DNA of 64,000 nt, taken from the NCBI GenBank assembly GCA_032871835.1, contig CM065297.1, positions 35,411,598 through 35,475,597 of the forward strand. Reading direction: 5' to 3'. The translations under genes and the position numbers were made by a program. The notes under the pieces are model-generated. The model did not search any database and was not told the DNA's origin. It was given only the letters and a program-made list of their open reading frames with translations. The stretch's first letter is position 1. Every line of letters starts with the position of its first letter. This stretch comes from Dipteronia dyeriana. Lineage: Eukaryota; Streptophyta; Magnoliopsida; Sapindales; Sapindaceae. Shown here piece by piece: positions 10,518 to 22,577 of this stretch.

Positions 10518-12830
10518 ACCATTCTTTTACTAATGTCAATACACCTACATCGTTTCCGATGAGTAGTATATCATCACATAAAGAACTAGGAAAACAAACT
10601 TGTCACCTTTAATCATTTTATATACACGTGGTTCATCAAGGTTTTGAATAAATCTAAAACATTTCACGGCTTGATCGAACCATATGTTCCAAGATTTGGA
10701 TGCATGCTTCAATCCATATAAGGATCTTTGCCACTTGCATACCCTTTCCTCTTGGCCTTTTCCATTGAATCCTTCTGGTTGAATCATATAGATGCTTTCG
10801 TCAAGACTTCATTTGAGAAAGTTGTTTTTATGTCCATTTGCCAAATCTCTAGGTCTAGTGATGCTGCAGTGGATAAAAGTATCATAATGGATTTAAGCAT
10901 GGCCACAAGAGAAAAGGTTTCTTCATAATAGATACCTTTCTTCTATGTATAACCTTTAGCTACCAATCTAGCTTTAAAGGTTTCCACATTTCCATCCACT
11001 CATCTTTTCCTCTTGTATACCCAATTTAACCGGATGAGTTTTATCCCTTTAGGCAAGTCTATAAGAGACCAAACTTTGTTTTTGAACTTAGATTCAATTT
11101 CGGATTGCATTACCTTTTGTCAATGGCGAAAACCAACATCTTCTATTGCTTTCTTGTACGTATAAGGATCATCGTCATCCGCAAGATTCATTACAGATTC
11201 TCCTAGATCGATACATCTCTCGGGTTGTCTACTAACCCTCCCATTACAATGAGGTATATTAGATAGTTGGTCTTGTATTGGTACGGAACATACAATTGGG
11301 CTTGGTTGTGAAACCTCTTGTGGAATTGTATCTCCTGAAAGCTTATTCAGGAAAATTATACTTTTAGGCTCAAAATTATTCGTAAAGTCCTCTTCCATAA
11401 ATTTAGCATTTGTCAAAACAAATAATTTAAGATCTGAAGGACTACATAAATAATATCCTTTTGTTTCTTTTTGATACCTTACAAATATGCATTTTTCTTA
11501 ACGAGACTCCATCTTTTCTATCTTTCCTTTTATCACATGCACAGGACATCCAAATATCATTAAGTGTTGTAAACTAGGCTTTTGTCCGGTCCATAACTCA
11601 TGTGGTGTTTCAGAAACCAACTTAGATAGTACATTATTTAGAATGTACATAGCAGTTTGTAAAGCATATCCCAAAAAAGAATTACGAAGCATATCCACCT
11701 CTAGCTTGAATGCTCATAGGTCCACACACAACAGTGTGTATCAGTCCTAAACATTCGATGGCTCTTGTGCCTTTAGTCATAAACGACCTTTTGGTCATTT
11801 TACCTTCCAAACAAGATTCACAAGTTGGTAGATCATCAACCTGTAAGTCACTTAGAGGTCCGTCACTAACCAATCTTTTAATCCTATTAAGGTTAATATG
11901 ACCTAGGTGCAAATACCATAGGTAGGTTTCATCTTTTGATAATTTTACTCTTTTATGATTAGGTTCTAATGATTCCGTGTTTAACAAGTGAGAGATATTT
12001 CTATAAAAGTAGAATAAATTGTTTTCCAATGTACCTTCGAAAACAAATTTGTTATTCTTACTAATAATAAAACCTTTATTAAAAGTAACCAAATATCCAA
12101 ATTTGTTTAGACAAGAGATCAAAATTAAATTCCACTTGAATTATGGTAAATAATAAGCATTTATTAAAACTAAATGCCTATAAGAATCTAAGCTGATTCT
12201 AATATCTCCCACTACACTAGTAGACACCAATGCTCCATTGCCTAAATGCAAGTTGAATTCATAATTATTCAGTCTATTCCTTTGACCCTTTTCCCCATAA
12301 AGGAAACACTTCCCTTTGATCTTGGTTACTTTCTTCGTTTCCTTCTAAGAAGGTTCAAGTTGCTTTTTCTTCTATTGTCTCTGGATCTTCTTACGGGACT
12401 TTAACAACAGCAACTTACCAAGCATATGAATCTCTTGACCCTTGCCTTTCATAATGATTATCATAGTGCTTTGAAAATCTTGCATCATGCCTTGCAAGGT
12501 GTATTCCTTATTGTTCAAGGTGTAGTCCAACTTAAACAGATCAAAGGAATCTAACAGTGAGTTGACGATCATGTCAATTTTCATCTTATCATCTATCTCA
12601 GCACCATTCAGTTTAGCAATGTTTAGATGTTCTATGACTTTGATAATGTGATCTTTCATAGCCTGTCCAGGTTTCATCCTAAGATTCATGAAAGCAGTCA
12701 TTGCCTCTCTCTTAGTCGTCTTAGACCTCAAAGCTAACATCTCTTATAGAGACATCATTATATCAACAACGGTTTCCATTCCTTCATGTTGTTGTTGCTG
12801 CAACACGTCGGAGATGATGGCCATAATGTA
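10518..12830 (-). pseudogene. Copia A gag-pol remnant
   Basis: Read on the minus strand from right to left: gag (12372-12823, KPGQAMKDHIIKVIEHLN and LDYTLNNKEYTLQG), a zinc-knuckle stub joined directly to RLNNYEF (protease region deleted, same junction as copia C), the GAG-pre-integrase part (11682-12122, [17 protein letters not shown] and [12 protein letters not shown]), then a jump from QARGGY to LGYALQ that removes the integrase DDE core. The region joining integrase to RT (11120-11698) and RT fragments follow (10545-10787, SLYGLKHASKSWN). The YVDD site is frameshifted. It cannot code for working proteins. Confidence 0.85.
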
Positions 12831-13111
12831 ACGTACATTTAGTCATCTCATCTAAAGACTTCCACTACTGATACTCACATATTTGCTCTTGAGTAGATTC
12901 ATTTGTTTGTTGGTTAAGGAATAGGCATAATGAATTTTTATTTTTCAGCTTGTAATAACAACCCAATTTTCCTTTTCTATGTGACATAATTGTAATAAGT
13001 TAAAGCATTATCTTTTAGGATGTTGATTAGGGATGGGGTCATGATTTTTTTTTAATAACCAAAATTATATAAGTAAATAATCATGATAAAGCACTTTCGA
13101 ATATTTATCTT
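12831..13111 (-). other. Copia A gag N-terminus and leader stub
   Basis: Decayed gag N-terminal codons (12960-13040 aligns with 26395-26480 of copia B) and the start of the untranslated leader. It ends abruptly at the G2 LTR. There is no separate gene. Confidence 0.6.
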
Positions 13112-14293
13112 TGTTAACGGGAAATTTTCTTAGAATGAGAAAATCCCTATTAACACCCTCAAGACCACTACCACGAAAGTGGTGACCGGGTCAGTATCGT
13201 TGATACCTGACCTGTTAAGAAGTAAATGAGAGGCTGGATCACTATAACAGTAAACGGGAGCTTTTATTTTTGATTATCAGTTTCGAAATACAAATCACTC
13301 TCTTGTAAGCTCACAGTCTCTTTAGGATCTAGGAAGGTGGCTACTCCGTGCTTGTCGAATTGTGGAAACAAAGGTGGCCATGTTCTGAGTACAAAATTTA
13401 GGCCTTCCCCTCTTTTTTTATTTTCTTTTTTTATGTCATCCTTGGCCCTATTTATATATGGTCCAAGTAGGTTTGAATGTGCTGATATCTCGCCACGATC
13501 CTATGAATCTGTTACCTCCTTATCGGGCGGAATCCTTTGTTTAAAAGTTATTGACTTCGAGTAAATAACGGAAATGATGATATTGTTAACGAAAATGAGT
13601 TTGTTTCCTTTTAGGAATCAAACTCTTGACTCACGCGTAAACGGAATTAACGATATGATCTTGTAGGTTATCGGGGCATGGCTTTTCTTGAAGGTCACCG
13701 AGCTAGCTGTCTATCATCTCATAGAGTGAGGTAGATCCATGCTTCGACTATGTTCTTAGAAAATCGGGATGGACTTTCCTTGATCCTTTGGAGCTTGAGT
13801 TGTCCTTGTAGACATTCCTAGGAGGTAGCCGGGGTAGTGTAGATTTAGGCGTGATTCCTCTTTCATGCCCAGTAGGGACAACGGGCTACAAGTGTGGTTG
13901 GCGGGCTTCTGTCTAAGACTACTGTTAAGTTTGTCCTCCGAAAGTCTTAACCCGGAGAAAGCCCACTTTGCTTGTCGGGCTTCTCTCGAAAGTCTCTTAA
14001 GCTTGAAGACCCCATCTGGCTTTCATGGGGTGGTTGAGGAGCTCGTCCTCAGGAAACGAGGTTTCCCGATAGGTGGCCTGGAGAAGCCCGGGTTCCAGTG
14101 TTCATTTGAGGGCTCGTCTTGGTCTCGCCTAGCTTGTTTTCTGAGAGTTTTGAAGCCGGGCTGGCCTTACTTGCTCATGTGGGGTAGCTTTATGGTCTAC
14201 CGGGCTTCATGAATGTCGATTTATGGGCTTTGGCTTATGGCGGGTAAGTGGAAAATTTCTCTTTGACCCCTGGCCAAAATTTTACTATTAATA
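13112..14293 (-). repeat. 3' LTR of gypsy element G2
   Basis: The plus strand reads TGTTAACGGGAAATTTTC at the left end and ACTATTAATA at the right end. These are the reverse complement of Tat LTR ends; the start dinucleotide TG of the sense strand has become TA. A sense TATA box (TATATAAATA, minus) lies at 13449-13458. At 1182 bp it is half the length of the LTRs at 34772 and 59416 and shares mainly the ends with them, so it represents another subfamily. It interrupts the leader of copia A. Confidence 0.72.
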
Positions 14294-14672
14294 GAAGTCA
14301 ACTCTGATTTGAACACCAGAGGTAGAGTTGGGTTTGGAGTCAGATTCCTTGTTTGATTGGGAAATTTTTCTGTTTTAAAAATAATTAATGAGAGCGAAAT
14401 CTTCTCAATAATTACCTAATATTGAATTCGAACTAGTGTTCTCTTCGAGGAAAAAAAACGGTCATAAAACGGCTCTCTCCGTGACCCTAGGCGATCTTCC
14501 TGAGGTTATCGCCGATATCATTACCCTTAACTTCTATTTAAATCGTTCTTACAATCACTTCCATCATAATTTCTCAATTTTCGAATTTTCAAACTCCTTC
14601 TTTCTTGCTGCCCTCTGCGACTTCCCCATAACTTCCGCTTACTTCCAAATTCTTCTCATCCGTCAATGTAGA
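14294..14672 (+). other. Upstream region of the G2 antisense gene
   Basis: No gene here. On the sense (minus) strand the base run next to the LTR is the expected place for the polypurine tract; the cognate site in G4 reads AAGAGGGGACTTC. On the plus strand it contains the TATA-like box at 14534 and a pyrimidine-rich stretch before the antisense reading frame. Confidence 0.5.
14534..14543 (+). promoter_or_regulatory. TATA-like box of the antisense gene (G2)
   Basis: CTATTTAAAT lies about 130-140 bp before the homologous start of the antisense reading frame, matching the spacing in the G0 copy (4651-4663, minus). This is inference from position. Confidence 0.35.
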
Positions 14673-17007
14673 ATTTAACAGACAGTATCGAAGCCTTGGT
14701 TGAGGGAACCAGAGGCCCGAACCTAGTTCCTCGTAAACGGGTGCGAGGAATTTATAGTGATGAGGAATCTTCTCCGGTCCGCCAGCGTCGTCGTTTTAGC
14801 AGAAACGTCTCTATTGGCTCCGGCTTCTTGAACTAGCCCGACAATCCTCTAAACCTAGTTGACGAGGATTCTAGTGCTGGGGAGAGAGTCGACACTGTCG
14901 GGATGGTTCAAGCTACAGTGGTGGGGCTTCCTTCAGCGATGACCTTTCCTTTCAAACCCTGGGTAATCCTCGACCCTATCGTTGACCCTCAATCGATTAT
15001 CCACCTTCGGGATAAATACGGCATCCCTAACACCGTTTCTCTCACTGTCCCCTACAGAAATCACGATGTCTTCAACCCGCCCAAAGACGTACTTCCCATT
15101 CATGTCACCGCCCTCGAGAGTGGGTGTTGTTCCTTCTTCATCCTACCCTTTTACGGGCTCCCAATGCCCTTCAACTGGCTCCGCTCCAACTAATGCTTGA
15201 CTTCTAGAGGCACTTAGTCGGCTTCCTCGTGCTATGAAGTGAGTAGTACGAGATGAGCAACATAACTAGGGAGCCCAGGGCAGAGGAGCTTGCTTTTTAA
15301 TTCCAGATTGAGAGCATAGCTGGGGTCCCTTGGGGTCAATTTTATGCCAACGCCAAGAACAAATTCAATTTTATCATTTTCGGGGCTTCAAGGAAAGACC
15401 CTGCTTGGAAAGAAGAATAGGTACTAGCGGGGGGAGATTAGGGGAGCTCTGTTTTCATCGGCAGGCATCAGCTCGCGGTCCCTTCTACTTTTAGTGAAAA
15501 ACCCTCGTGGGATCGAGATTACTTACCTGCTGAGTCTGAGGCTGTGTTGAAGACCATCATGGCTAGGAATTATCTTAATTTAAGGTTTCCAACTACTGAC
15601 CCCTTCGACTCTCGCAGGGTGAACAAGTACCTGCGGATCTGTGACGCTACTCCTCGTAAGTATCTTGCTTTATCAACACTGCCTTCCCAAGTGAAGTCCA
15701 AGATGGCTATTCTTGCATCTCGGGCAGCGAAGGCTCTAAATCGAGGAGGACCAGCTTCCCAAGCCGTTGATACGTCCACCTCTACCCCTTCACCAGTAGT
15801 TCCTGCTGCTTTAACTGATGCTTTCCCGGTAATATCATCTCCTTCTGCTGATCTAGCTGCCACCCAGGTAGTTCAGGTTCCTAGAGGTCCCGAGGTGGGT
15901 CAGGACGAGGTTCTGAAGCAATTCATGGCATCCTGTCCAGGTGGCGGGCTTTCTAGGATGACATCGATGCCTATGGACATCATGGCTACCAAAGGGTCTG
16001 CCCTTTTAGCTGAGGTAATCGTTGCTTTACTTCCTTATTCAGTAGCTTGATTTATCATTCCCTAACATGAGTTCCCTTTGTAGGCCTTCAAGTTTCAAGT
16101 AGCCATGGGACATCAGGTGGCTTTTCTCAATGACCGGGAAGTTAAGGCTGAGGCTGAGGTTGAGCAAGCGATTGGGTTGCTGGCACGGGATCAAACCCTG
16201 ATACAGGAGATGACCTCTAGCCAAAGGGGAATAGAAACATAACTGGTTGAGCTCCAATGCGACCACGAGAGGTTGAAACAGGCCTTTGATTAGAAAACTC
16301 TCTGATCGAAGCGGCGAGCTTGCCTGCGGGATGATTAGAAGGAGAGGCTCAGGCACTGTATGTCGAGAACCAAGCTCTGCAAGCCCAAATTGCCAAGCTC
16401 TAGGCCAAGGTGGAAGCCTCTTTCAAAAAAGGGTACTTCAATACCTCCTATCTGGTTGCGAAATACCCCCCCCTCCCAATTTGATCTCTCTAGCATCCCC
16501 GTCTTGGACAGGAAAGAGGTTATGTCATGAGCTACAGAGATGTCACACCCTGAAAATGATGGAGCAGGTCTTTCTACTGGAGAGGGAGTTAGGAAGCGGT
16601 TTGAAGTACCATATCTGCCTCATCCTGTTTCGACCTTCCCAACGTTTGGTCCTGGCAAATCCTTGAGGGGGGTCCAAACTGATAAGTTAGAGGGAGACTT
16701 TGCTGAAGCCCGAGATCCTTCATTGGTGCTCTCAAGAGTTGAGTCAATAGAAGGCGTGATTATGCCATAGTCAGTGGACAGCCTTATTGATGCAGCCATA
16801 CCGCATGAGGTTATGGCTGTGATCAACGAAGTTATGGAGAACGACCCTGTTGACCCTGAAGTAGCTGAGGCGAATCCCCAAAAGGAGGTGGCAGAGGCGG
16901 TAGATGTAGCTGACTTGGATGAGCTACCACCAGAGAGGAGAGCATGGAGTGAGGTTCATTCTGTGGAAGAGGAGGTTGAAGGTCATCAGGAAGATGAAGA
17001 ATCTTGA
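14673..17007 (+). pseudogene. Antisense extra gene of gypsy element G2
   Basis: Plus strand, opposite to the pol of its element. The frame opens around NLTDSIEALVEGT with no ATG left at the homologous start. It continues through a basic segment, the conserved block FKPWVILDPIVDP and LRDKYGIPNTVSLTVPY (14903-15060), FYANAKNKFNF and FGASRKDPAWKEEWV, a long linker (15544-16014), a coiled coil (16084-16450) and an acidic C-terminus ending EEEVEGHQEDEES. Stops and frameshifts interrupt it at several points. An intron at 16015-16083 separates GSALLAE from AFKFQVAM. The order and most blocks match the copy at 2269-4509. The family resembles plant 'putative gypsy-type transposon' proteins. Its biochemical role is unknown. 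Confidence 0.75.
16015..16083 (+). other. Conserved intron of the antisense gene (G2 copy)
   Basis: GCTGAG is followed by the donor GTAATCG and the acceptor is CCCTTTGTAG before GCCTTCAAG. The intron is 69 bp, phase 0, and contains in-frame stops, so it must be removed to join the two conserved blocks. Its counterpart is 2807-2889 (minus). Confidence 0.7.
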
Positions 17008-17599
17008 ATTCTCCTCTTGTTATTCATTTTGTGTACCCGGAAAAGGGGGTGGACATCGTATCTTTAACCGTGTCTGATCCTTTATCATTTCATTTTCTTT
17101 TTTTTTTATCCCAGAATTAGGGGTTGGGCTCCCTGCCTAATGTAGCCTTATTAGGGAATAGGCTCCCCCGTACATCAATAAATTTTAACTTTAGATCTAG
17201 TTCACACTTCGACTTGCATGTACTTTCTCGATCTCCCTCTAGGTCCAGCATCGATAGCAAATTGACTTATCTTGGGGGGAAATAACAAGATAAGAACACT
17301 GTTTAAACGTGAAAGCGGAAAGCTAGCTCGGGCTTTCTAGCTAGAAAGACTCGTAGCTCAACATCTTTAGTCGATAGTCCCTAGATTGATCGTAGGCCTG
17401 TTATAGTAAGCAACCGCATATCAAGGGAAACTTAGTAACCAGTTAATAACTATGGTATTTAAAGTTTAAGTAAATTGAGCCCTCCATCCTTAAGCCCCCT
17501 TAATGGGCTGTAAACCGAGTGAGGCATCATGTAAATGACTGTTTAGCCTCCTCCTAGCCTAGGGATCGGGTTGGCTTCCGCGCTATTAAACTTGAATCC
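17008..17599. other. G2 3' internal region between antisense gene and repeats
   Basis: Contains no recognisable gene. It begins with the 3' end of the antisense gene and an AT/T-rich tract near 17095-17110, and grades into the tandem repeat block. It is probably untranslated on both strands. Confidence 0.5.
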
Positions 17600-18275
17600 T
17601 TTTTGGTGGTGGTAACTTGTCTAAGGTTTCAAGAGGGCTATCCAGCTACCTCTTGGTCTTGAGATCTGGATGGCAACTATGCTCTTACACTTAGACCCAT
17701 CTTGGGGGTGGTAGCTCGACCAAGGCATCATGAGGGCTATCTAGCTATTTCCTGATCATGAGATTTGGATGGTAACTATGCTCTTACACTCAGACCCTTC
17801 TTGGGGTTGGTATCCCGACCAAGGTATAAGGAGAGCTATCTAGCTATTTCCTGGTCTTGAGATCTGGATGGCAACTATGCTCTTACACTCAGACCCTTCT
17901 TGGAGGTGGTAGCCTGACCAAGGCAACAAAAGGGCTATCTAGCTATTTCCCGGTCTTGAGATCTGGATGACAACTATGCTCTTACACTCAGACCCTTCTT
18001 GGAGGTGAAAGCCCGACCAAGACATCAGGAGGGCTATCTAGCTATTTCCTGATCTTGAGATCTGGATGGAAACTATGCTCTTACACTGAGACCCTTCTTG
18101 GGGGTGGTAGCCCGACCAAGGCATCATGAGGGCTATCTAGCTATTTTCTGGTCTTGAGATCTTGTTTGCAACTATTCTCTTACACTTAGACCCTTCTTGG
18201 CGAGGAGTAGTGCCCGACCGAGGCATTAGAAGTGGCTAGGGGGCTTCCCTGACCTACCCCTGGTCCTGGAGTGGT
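17600..18275. repeat. 99-bp tandem repeats in the G2 3' region
   Basis: The anchor 'aactatgctcttacac' and its variants (one base changed in the last) recur with successive spacings of 99, 99, 99, 99 and 99 bp (about 17674, 17773, 17872, 17971, 18070, 18169). Partial units flank these, giving about 6.7 copies. Units differ by scattered substitutions. A related array lies at 61935-62560 in G4. Tandem subrepeats in the 3' untranslated part are a known trait of Tat/Ogre elements. No reading frame spans the array. Confidence 0.9.
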
Positions 18276-18418
18276 AATGTCGAATTTCCCACGTAGACCC
18301 AAATCATTGTAGAACATAGTTGAAGATGGAGAAAATAAGAAAAAACAGGCTTTATTGATATGAAAGATTAGGTACATTATTGTCGGAGATAAAAAGAAAC
18401 TAGGCGGAGGCTTCTTGC

Positions 18419-19600
18419 TCATGAGTCCCCTATTAAAGGGTAGAATTTTCTTAAGTGATCTGCATTCCAAGTATGATCGATGAGTCGACCATTTATATCC
18501 TCAAGCTTGTATGCCCCAATACGGATCACCATCTTTATTAGGTATAATCCTTCCCAGTTTGGCCCTATGACCCTGTCTGACCTCTTCTTGGTATTCAACG
18601 TTACTTTCCTGAGAACTAGGTCCTCTTCTTTGAAGTTTCAGGTTTTAACCCTCCTGTTGAAGTACCTAGCCATCCTGCTTCGGTAGATTGCTACTTTCTC
18701 GGCTATTCGATCTTGTTTCTCTTCCAAAAGGTCCAAGCTAGCTCGGAGCTTACTTTCATTGCTCCCTGGTTCAAAATGTTGGACTCTAAAGGAGGTCAAC
18801 ATGTGCTCGATAGGTAGGACTGCTTCAACCCCGAAGGCTAATAGTAGGGCGTTTCCCCGATAGCTGTTCTCTTTGTAGTGCGGCAAGCCCAGAGGACCTC
18901 GGGAAGCTCTTCTGCCCATCTACCTTTCTTCTTCAACAACTTCTTAATGGTTTTGTTCATGAATTCCACCAGTCCGTTGGTCTAGGGGTTGGCTACCGAA
19001 GCAAACCAAAGGTCGATTCCCAAGCCTTCGTAGAAATCTTTGAATCGGCCATTATCGAACTGTTTTCTGAGGTCAGCTATAATGACAGGAGGGGTTCCGA
19101 ATCTGCAAACTACATTAGTCTTGATTAACCTTATTGTGTTTTCTTATGATATCTGAGAGAGCGGTCCGGCTTTGACCCATCTTGTGAAATAATCAATTGC
19201 CATGATAGCATGCTTGGCTTTACCCGAAGCGGTAGGAAGCGATCCAATCAACTCGACTCCCCACATCTTACACCAAGCTTTTCGCGTCATGATGGATGGT
19301 TGGCCAATAATATCCCATGCAAAGAACTTGATATGCCAAAGCCTCTCCACCAATGTGGTTCCCGTATTCCCCGGAATGGACCTCTCTCAAAGCCCATTTG
19401 GCATCTTCTGGGTGTAGACATCTGAGCAGGGAAAGGGATCTTCCCCTCTGGTATAGATGCCCATCCACTAAACAATACCGGACCAAGAGCCTTTGGACTC
19501 TCTTAGCTTGATCGGGCTCCCCGGGAAGTTTCCCATTCTGCAGATAATCGACTATCGGATCCATCTAGCACGGTTATCGATCCAAGGTATAAGCTTCCTT
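18419..19600 (-). pseudogene. Gypsy G2 integrase
   Basis: The integrase would insert the element's cDNA into the genome. Minus-strand order: linker PIVDYLQNGKLPGEPDQAKR, the histidine part of the HHCC zinc finger (HSGEYGNH, then YYWPTIHHDAK), a gap where the Cys pair should be, the core (MWGVELIGSLP...AIDYFTRWVKA), and the C-terminal region ([22 protein letters not shown]). It ends HTWNADHLRKFYPLIGDS before the stop at 18419-18421. Both zinc-finger cysteines are missing and the first catalytic Asp (usual WGVD) is Glu. Stops and frameshifts separate the blocks. It is inactive. Confidence 0.85.
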
Positions 19601-20097
19601 ACTTGTCATTGTGCTAGGTAGGGGGATCACTTGAAGAGGGACTCCGTGGGGTAAGGTCTTGCCACCATATGCAGCTATCTTGGCAAGTACGTCAACTCGG
19701 TGATTCAGTTGTCGAGGTATCTACTCGATTTAAAATCCCTTAAATCTGCTCTTGAGTTGTTGAACCAATTTTAGACAAGCGATCATATTATCCCCTTTTG
19801 CCTGGCAGTCCCCGGAGACTTGGTTGACCATGAGCGAAGAGACGCTCTTAACATTCAAGAAATGAACCCCAAGCTCAATGGCTACCCTTATTCCGGCTAG
19901 AAGGGGTTCATACTCTGACTCATTGTTCGTGACTTTAAATTCAAATCAGAAACAGTGGCAACACTCAGTTCCTTCTAGGTCGATTAGGACTATGCCGGCT
20001 CCTCCCCCAGCTTGCCCGGAAGCTCCATCAATGTAGAGGGTCCATGACTCGCAACCTCCTGGCCAGTTGCCAGATTCTAGAAACCTCTCGGGGTTAC
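19601..20097 (-). pseudogene. Gypsy G2 archaeal-type RNase H (part 2, after the insertion)
   Basis: The minus strand reads NPERFLESGNWPGG, then WTLYIDGASG and GGGAGIVLIDLEG, a form of TNNESEYEPLLAGI, and VNQVSGDCQAKG. This is the RVT_3/archaeal-like RNase H that Tat elements carry in addition to their native RNase H. The frame is interrupted by copia B; the preceding codons (ELSIPLGQATPTVADV) lie at 28523 and beyond. The duplicated GTTAC (20093-20097 and 28518-28522) marks the join. Confidence 0.82.
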
Positions 20098-22563
20098 TGA
20101 AGGGAAAAAACGGTTCATAACACAACGGAAGCGTGATAAAAAAAATTTAGGGTTTGCGTATATATATAAAAAAAATTTCCTTTATGCAACGAGAACCTTA
20201 ACCCTAGATTAACTGACATATATAAAAGTATCGTACCTTTTACTCGTGACGATTGAACAAGTGCCGAATTGATTTCGCAAGATCTTCCAATCCAATCATA
20301 AACGTGAATCACCTTTCTTTAAATTGTATTCCTGAGGATGGAGACAAAGCAAAAATATTTTCTTTGTTAGTTACAAAAATCCTCCAAGAGAAATATCCAA
20401 GAACGTCCGGTCACTTGTGAATTATCAATCAATTTGATTGAAACTCGCGTGAACCTTGATTCTATGTTGTACACAAAACCCTTTTGATGTAAAGGATATT
20501 AGTATACTATCGAAAACAAAAAGTTCCCTTTTTTTCTCTACTTGGTCGAATTCACACACTATTGTTTAGAGATGATCGAATTTTGTCTAGAGTAAAATCT
20601 GAATTTTCTCCCTCAAAATTCCTATGATGGCCGAATTCTTTTCATAGAAAAATAAGCTTGGCCGAAATTCACCTCTAATTTCCTTAGTCATGACCGAAAT
20701 TCTCATGCACATATATATATATAGGATCATAAATCCTTTCCTAAGAAGGATTAACTTGGATGTTAAGAATCCTTTCCTTAGGTGGATTTATTTGGTAGTT
20801 AAGAGTCTTTATCTAAAAGGAAATCTAACTTCTCCTATAACCATATGTGTTGCCGAATTTTACTCTTTGATGTAGATTATGAGAGTTTATTCTTTCCTAA
20901 GTAGGATTACTTGATGGACAAGAATCCTATCCTTAGGTAGATTAACTTGGTAGTGATGAATTCTTTTAAAAAAAAAAATCTACCACTAAGTAGTTTTACT
21001 TGGTGGCCAAGAATCCGAATCCTTTTCTGAAAAGAATTCTTTCCTACACTAAGACTCCTAATCCAACTCAATAGTGTATTTGTAACCATATTAAAGACTT
21101 CTTAATTTGATTAGATAAATAATTCCTTTTACTTCTCTACTTATCAAATATAGTTTTTAACATTAACTATACTACCAACAATAGTATAGTTTTAGGAGAC
21201 CATCTCCTACTTGGAAAAAGATTTTGACTTTTAATTAAATAATTAATTAATCAACAAATTAATTAATTTCTATTTAATTAAATAATAAAATAAAAATAAT
21301 ATATTTAAGATATTCACAATAGCCTTTGCCGCCCATACGAAATATAAGGGCCATATATTATTTTTCTTATTTTATTAAATCCATTGGACCTTAATAAAAA
21401 GTCCACATGTGAACTAGACCTATTCTTACAAAAAGAAACAAGTTCTCATGTCTTAATACAATTCTAGATAGACCCCTAAATTAGTCCGGTAGAATATATC
21501 AAGTTATCCATGCAAGTTCGTATGGATTGAGGATCTTGGCCGGCTATCTAAATTTAAGCTCCAATAAACACAACCCAATCACAATCAACAAATGATTCAC
21601 TTAGGTCCGATCTATTTAATTTTAGTTCATTCCACTAAAGAACTAAAATTGAACTCTTAAGTAAAGATAGAATAAGTTGATGTTACTCATTCATACCCTA
21701 AAAAACCTTATTGGAGAAAGTGTATCCTCGTGAAGAATACTAGTAATCGTCAAGAGCTCATAGACCGCCTATAGCTCTCCAAGTTACCATATGTACTCAT
21801 ATGACCATATTTTGAACTTGGATATTTTGAATTGTCCAGAAGTCATGTTTCAATAGACACTATTGAAAACTTAACGTTAAGATTTAATATCCAATACCTC
21901 AAAACATCCATATGATAGGATTTCTACTCTAATTCAATAAGTAGAGCCACGATGTCCATATCTATAAATTAAGTCCACTATCGATTAACAAATGAATACC
22001 ACCAAACTATTGAGGATAGACTATGCTATATAATCGTACTGATTGATAGCTCAAATGCTAACACTTGCAACCATAAGTCCATCATTTATCTTAGGATTGA
22101 GATAGACTCTCTGATTATCTTCAAATGAAAACTTTTATCCATTGATGGTTTTAGATAAAGTATTTCTTTTTTATCCTATTCAACGCACCCAGTACACTAG
22201 ATTATTTTGCCTAAAGACACCACACTTTGATGATTTTAGACTCATCATAACACATTTGATCTCACTCAAATGCTAGCAAAAGAAGCTACAACTTAGACAA
22301 GATAAAGGCGTCCAACCTTCTATCTTAAGTTGTGAATATTATTCAAGACTAACTAAAGAATTGTGTCTACCTCATACATATCTAGATATATGAACAATTA
22401 TTCTTTTCTCATAGTCTTTTGACCTTATGATTAATTACTTTTGACAATTATAATAATTAAACTATAAATACTATAAGATTTGTTAAACTAAAAATCACTT
22501 TATTCATATGAAAAGATTGTTGATTACAATATTACACTCTTGTTATCGAGCATAATCCTAACA
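20098..22563 (-). repeat. 3' LTR of copia B
   Basis: 2466 bp, left end TGAAGGGAAAAAACGG, right end CATAATCCTAACA. The polypurine tract follows on the right (22564-22580; minus strand TAGAGTAAGTGGGAGAT). The LTR contains diverged repeats of 'ggatttacttgg...aagaatcc' and an AT-rich inverted repeat near 21230-21275 (ttaattaa motifs). The open frames inside it are not genes. Confidence 0.92.
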
Positions 22564-22577
22564 ATCTCCCACTTACT

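Larger units (their letters stand above)
10105..13111 (-). mobile_element. Copia copy A, truncated and internally deleted
   Basis: Minus-oriented member of the main copia family. The left end is a 3' LTR stump beginning TGAAGGG at 10105; it ends near 10517, where the sequence jumps straight to reverse transcriptase. That deletion removed the rest of the 3' LTR, the polypurine tract and RNase H. Gag and a short leader follow on the right, and at 13112 the leader is cut by the LTR of G2, so the 5' LTR is missing. It sits inside the RNase H of G1; the flanking CAAGT (10100-10104) cannot be matched because the other end is lost. Confidence 0.85.

Noticed and set aside
13112..17007. Reading 13112-14293 as a 5' LTR of a plus-strand element whose first gene is at 14673
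   Set aside because: The TATA box and LTR ends show sense on the minus strand, no primer-binding site follows at 14294, and the downstream pol is on the minus strand.
17600..18275. Regularly spaced repeats that might suggest a CRISPR array
   Set aside because: Units are direct 99-bp tandem copies without unique spacers, in a eukaryotic retrotransposon 3' region.
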